The notes under the pieces were generated by a model. It had not been told where the DNA came from. It worked only from the letters and a program-made list of their open reading frames with translations, and searched no databases. The position numbers were made by a program, and so were the translations under genes. This document shows positions 20,997 through 22,500 of a stretch of DNA of 22,500 bases, in pieces. The stretch covers positions 5,001 through 27,500 of the forward strand of contig SEYY01006796.1 of assembly GCA_009176605.1 (NCBI GenBank), written 5' to 3'. Position 1 is the first letter of the stretch. The number at the start of each line of letters is the position of its first letter. The DNA is from Armadillidium nasatum (lineage: Eukaryota; Arthropoda; Malacostraca; Isopoda; Armadillidiidae).

Positions 20997-21235
20997 GTAA
21001 GGAGTTAAATTCTTGTTTAGTTTTTTAAAACGTAATTAAAAAAAGAAAAAGAGAAATGTAAATAACGTTGTGATAGTTCCAAATGATGTGTATTTTAGAA
21101 GAGCAAATGCAAAGTTTACTCGAAGAAAGAATGCATGTAAGTAGCAAAATAAAAACAAAAGTCTAGTAAACATGGAAAAAGAGTATCCAAATTATAGTTA
21201 AGTTGACTTTAAATTAAATTTTTAAACTTCTGCAG

Positions 21236-21392
21236 ACTGCAAGTTGAATTTAATGAAATGGCTGAAAGAATGCAAGAAGTTCCGAAAAGTACTGAAGAAC
21301 TTTTTGCTCTGATGGAGACAGTAGAAGAAGGGAGAAGAATAACAGTGAGAAGACTAATCGAGGAAGTAGAACAAATGGCAGAAAGACTTCAG
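21236..21392 (+). CDS. Axonemal dynein heavy chain, exon f (internal)
   Basis: After a 239-bp intron (acceptor 'aacttctgcAG') the first base completes an Arg codon, and 52 codons end at 'CTTCAG|GTGACA' on a whole codon. The protein starts 'LQVEFNEMAERMQEVPKSTE' and continues 'ELFALMETVEEGR', then 'TVRRLIEEVEQMAERLQ'. The 'F--i-e----P--TEEL-eL--yve' pattern is one of the most recognisable tail motifs of dynein heavy chains, especially the inner-arm single-headed group. The second half is a predicted coiled-coil-like helix. The next exon should lie beyond 22500, past LINE copy D. Which DNAH paralogue this is cannot be fixed from 275 residues by eye. Confidence 0.85.
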
Positions 21393-21495
21393 GTGACAAT
21401 TATTACTTTTATATGATAATTTTTACCCGAAATTTCATCTTATGCTTAGAAATTTATTTAGTTAGGAAACTGTTAATAAAAATACATGTATGAAA

Positions 21496-21598
<103 letters not shown>

Positions 21599-21601
21599 CA
21601 C

Positions 21602-21623
21602 CTCTGGTGGGCAAAGGCCAGAG
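21602..21623 (-). other. LINE 3'-terminal stem-loop, copy D
   Basis: Perfect arms CTCTGG (21602-21607) and CCAGAG (21618-21623), extendable by one C-G pair, flank a 10-nt loop TGGGCAAAGG, given as + strand. It is the best-formed of the three equivalent hairpins. Confidence 0.7.
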
Positions 21624-21628
21624 GCCTA

Positions 21629-22477
21629 CTACAATTCCACCAGAGTTAGGGGGAAAAACGGGAGAATGGTCAAATTAAAGGCCGACGTGACCTGAAACAC
21701 GACGTTTGAAGGTGTGTAAGTCATAGAAAGTTGGAAAATAGAAGAAGATAGTGTGTTCCAGACTTTACCGATAAAGTATATGTAGGACAGAGCATAGCGG
21801 TTGAGTCTGGGGTCAGAGAGTTGGACAGAGAAAGGATGAGACTGTGTAGAAAGTCGAGTCGCACGAGCCCTTCTCAGTGGAGGAGGTATACGACGAAAGA
21901 GTTCAGAAGAGCAGTGTCCATTGTAATAGCGATAGTATAGAGAGAGTGACGCAACAATTCGACGGGCAGAAAGAGATTGAAGAGAGTTAGCAAGAGCAGG
22001 AGAGTTGATGAGACGAAATGCCCTAGACTCCACCTTCTCTAGGAGAGCTGTATGTGTGGAACCACCCCAGATGTGCGAAGCATACTCCATACAGGGGCGA
22101 ACACCCTTATAAAATTATAAACTAAACTGGGGTGGAGTGAAGAAATACTGAAGGCGCCTCAGAACACATAACCTCTTAGAAGCTTGTTTAGAAAGAGAGG
22201 TAATGTGATCTTTCCAAGAAAGATCACGAGAAAAGGAAACACCGAGAATATTAAGAACAGATGAAGGTCTGAGTTGAGTGTTTTCGAAGAAGATATCATA
22301 GTTGTGTGGAAGATTGTGTCGAGTAGAGAGATGGAGGAATTGAGTTTTGGTGGCATTGAAAACAACCATGTTCTCTCTGCCCCAATTAGAAATACGAGAT
22401 AGATCAGAGGTCAGCTGCTCCAAGGCAACACTCCTTGTATACTCATGTATACTTGTGAATCTTTCTTCATAAATCAT
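21629..22477 (-). pseudogene. LINE copy D ORF, RT thumb and C-terminal domain with one in-frame stop
   Basis: Two open stretches (22115-22477 and 21629-22090) are in the same frame and are separated only by a TAA at 22115-22117 within 'FTPPQFSL-stop-FYKGVRPC'. The protein is otherwise continuous and includes 'MEYASHIWGGSTHTALLEKV' (22090 downward), 'RRIVASLSLYYRYYNGHCSS', 'IPPPLRRARATRLSTQSHPF' and 'FIGKVWNTLSSSIF'. This C-terminal domain is characteristic of the family, and its biochemical role is not known to me. It provides the reference against which the internal deletion in copy B and the frameshifts in copy C are seen. The natural stop may lie before 21629, since the last 20 or so residues have UTR character. 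Confidence 0.82.
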
Positions 22478-22500
22478 GTATTGCTAATCATAATTCCTCT

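Larger units (their letters stand above)
21599..22500 (-). mobile_element. Jockey/CR1-like LINE, copy D (3' part, runs to window end)
   Basis: This minus-strand copy is the least decayed of the four. From 22430 downward it covers the end of RT and thumb ('LEQLTSDLSRISNWGRENMV', 'TKTQFLHLSTRHNLPHNYDI', 'LNILGVSFSRDLSWKDHITS'), the C-terminal domain and a short 3' UTR with the shared stem-loop at 21602-21623. The element's 3' end abuts (TA)n. Sequence from about 22430 to 22500 does not clearly match the YADD-containing region expected upstream, so the copy may be 5' truncated near there. Confidence 0.87.

Overview
This is animal nuclear DNA, not bacterial. It has one split protein-coding gene with GT-AG introns, large amounts of microsatellite, and several decayed non-LTR retrotransposons. 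The one host gene I can support runs on the + strand. Six exons (6235-6367, 6454-6715, 6920-7002, 12083-12168, 20892-20996, 21236-21392) join with matching codon phase at every junction into 275 uninterrupted residues. The product resembles the N-terminal tail/linker-proximal part of an axonemal dynein heavy chain, best matching the single-headed inner-arm type. Both ends of the gene lie outside the window or in sequence I could not resolve.

Layout. 1-1445: the 5' part (endonuclease plus start of reverse transcriptase) of a minus-strand jockey/CR1-like LINE, copy A. 1477-1918: a microsatellite block. About 1930-5182: a + strand LINE of the R2/R4/Dong type, with RT, CCHC zinc knuckle and restriction-like endonuclease, broken by stops and frameshifts and ending in an A-run. 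5334-6151: (AAT)n, unassigned sequence and an A-tailed candidate short element. 6235-7002: three dynein exons. 7003-12082: a 5.1 kb intron holding about 330 bp of (ATT)n, LINE copy B (minus, with internal deletion) and an (AAT)n/(ATT)n inverted block. 12083-12168: exon 4. 12169-20891: an 8.7 kb intron with a 50-bp tandem duplication, two (TA)n arrays, LINE copy C (plus), a cluster of inverted repeats, (AAT)n arrays and a 370-bp CT tract. 20892-21392: two dynein exons. 21497-22500: (TA)n and LINE copy D (minus), open at the window end.

The four jockey/CR1-like copies are one family. The three that retain a 3' end (B, C, D) share a stem-loop with a 10-nt loop. The stems differ by paired substitutions, so the RNA fold appears to have been selected. 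Each of these copies has a long microsatellite at or within about 40-50 bp of its 3' end.

Organism. From memory this LINE family (endonuclease, RT and the 'MEYASHIWGGSTHTALL' tail) is abundant in crustacean genomes such as swimming crabs. Similar low-complexity-rich sequence also occurs in cephalopods. I infer a bilaterian invertebrate, arthropod or mollusc, and cannot decide between them. I saw no operon, CRISPR array, plasmid or phage feature, and no new multi-gene system. The most useful observations are the covarying 3' hairpin of the LINE family, its association with microsatellites, and the reconstructed dynein gene.
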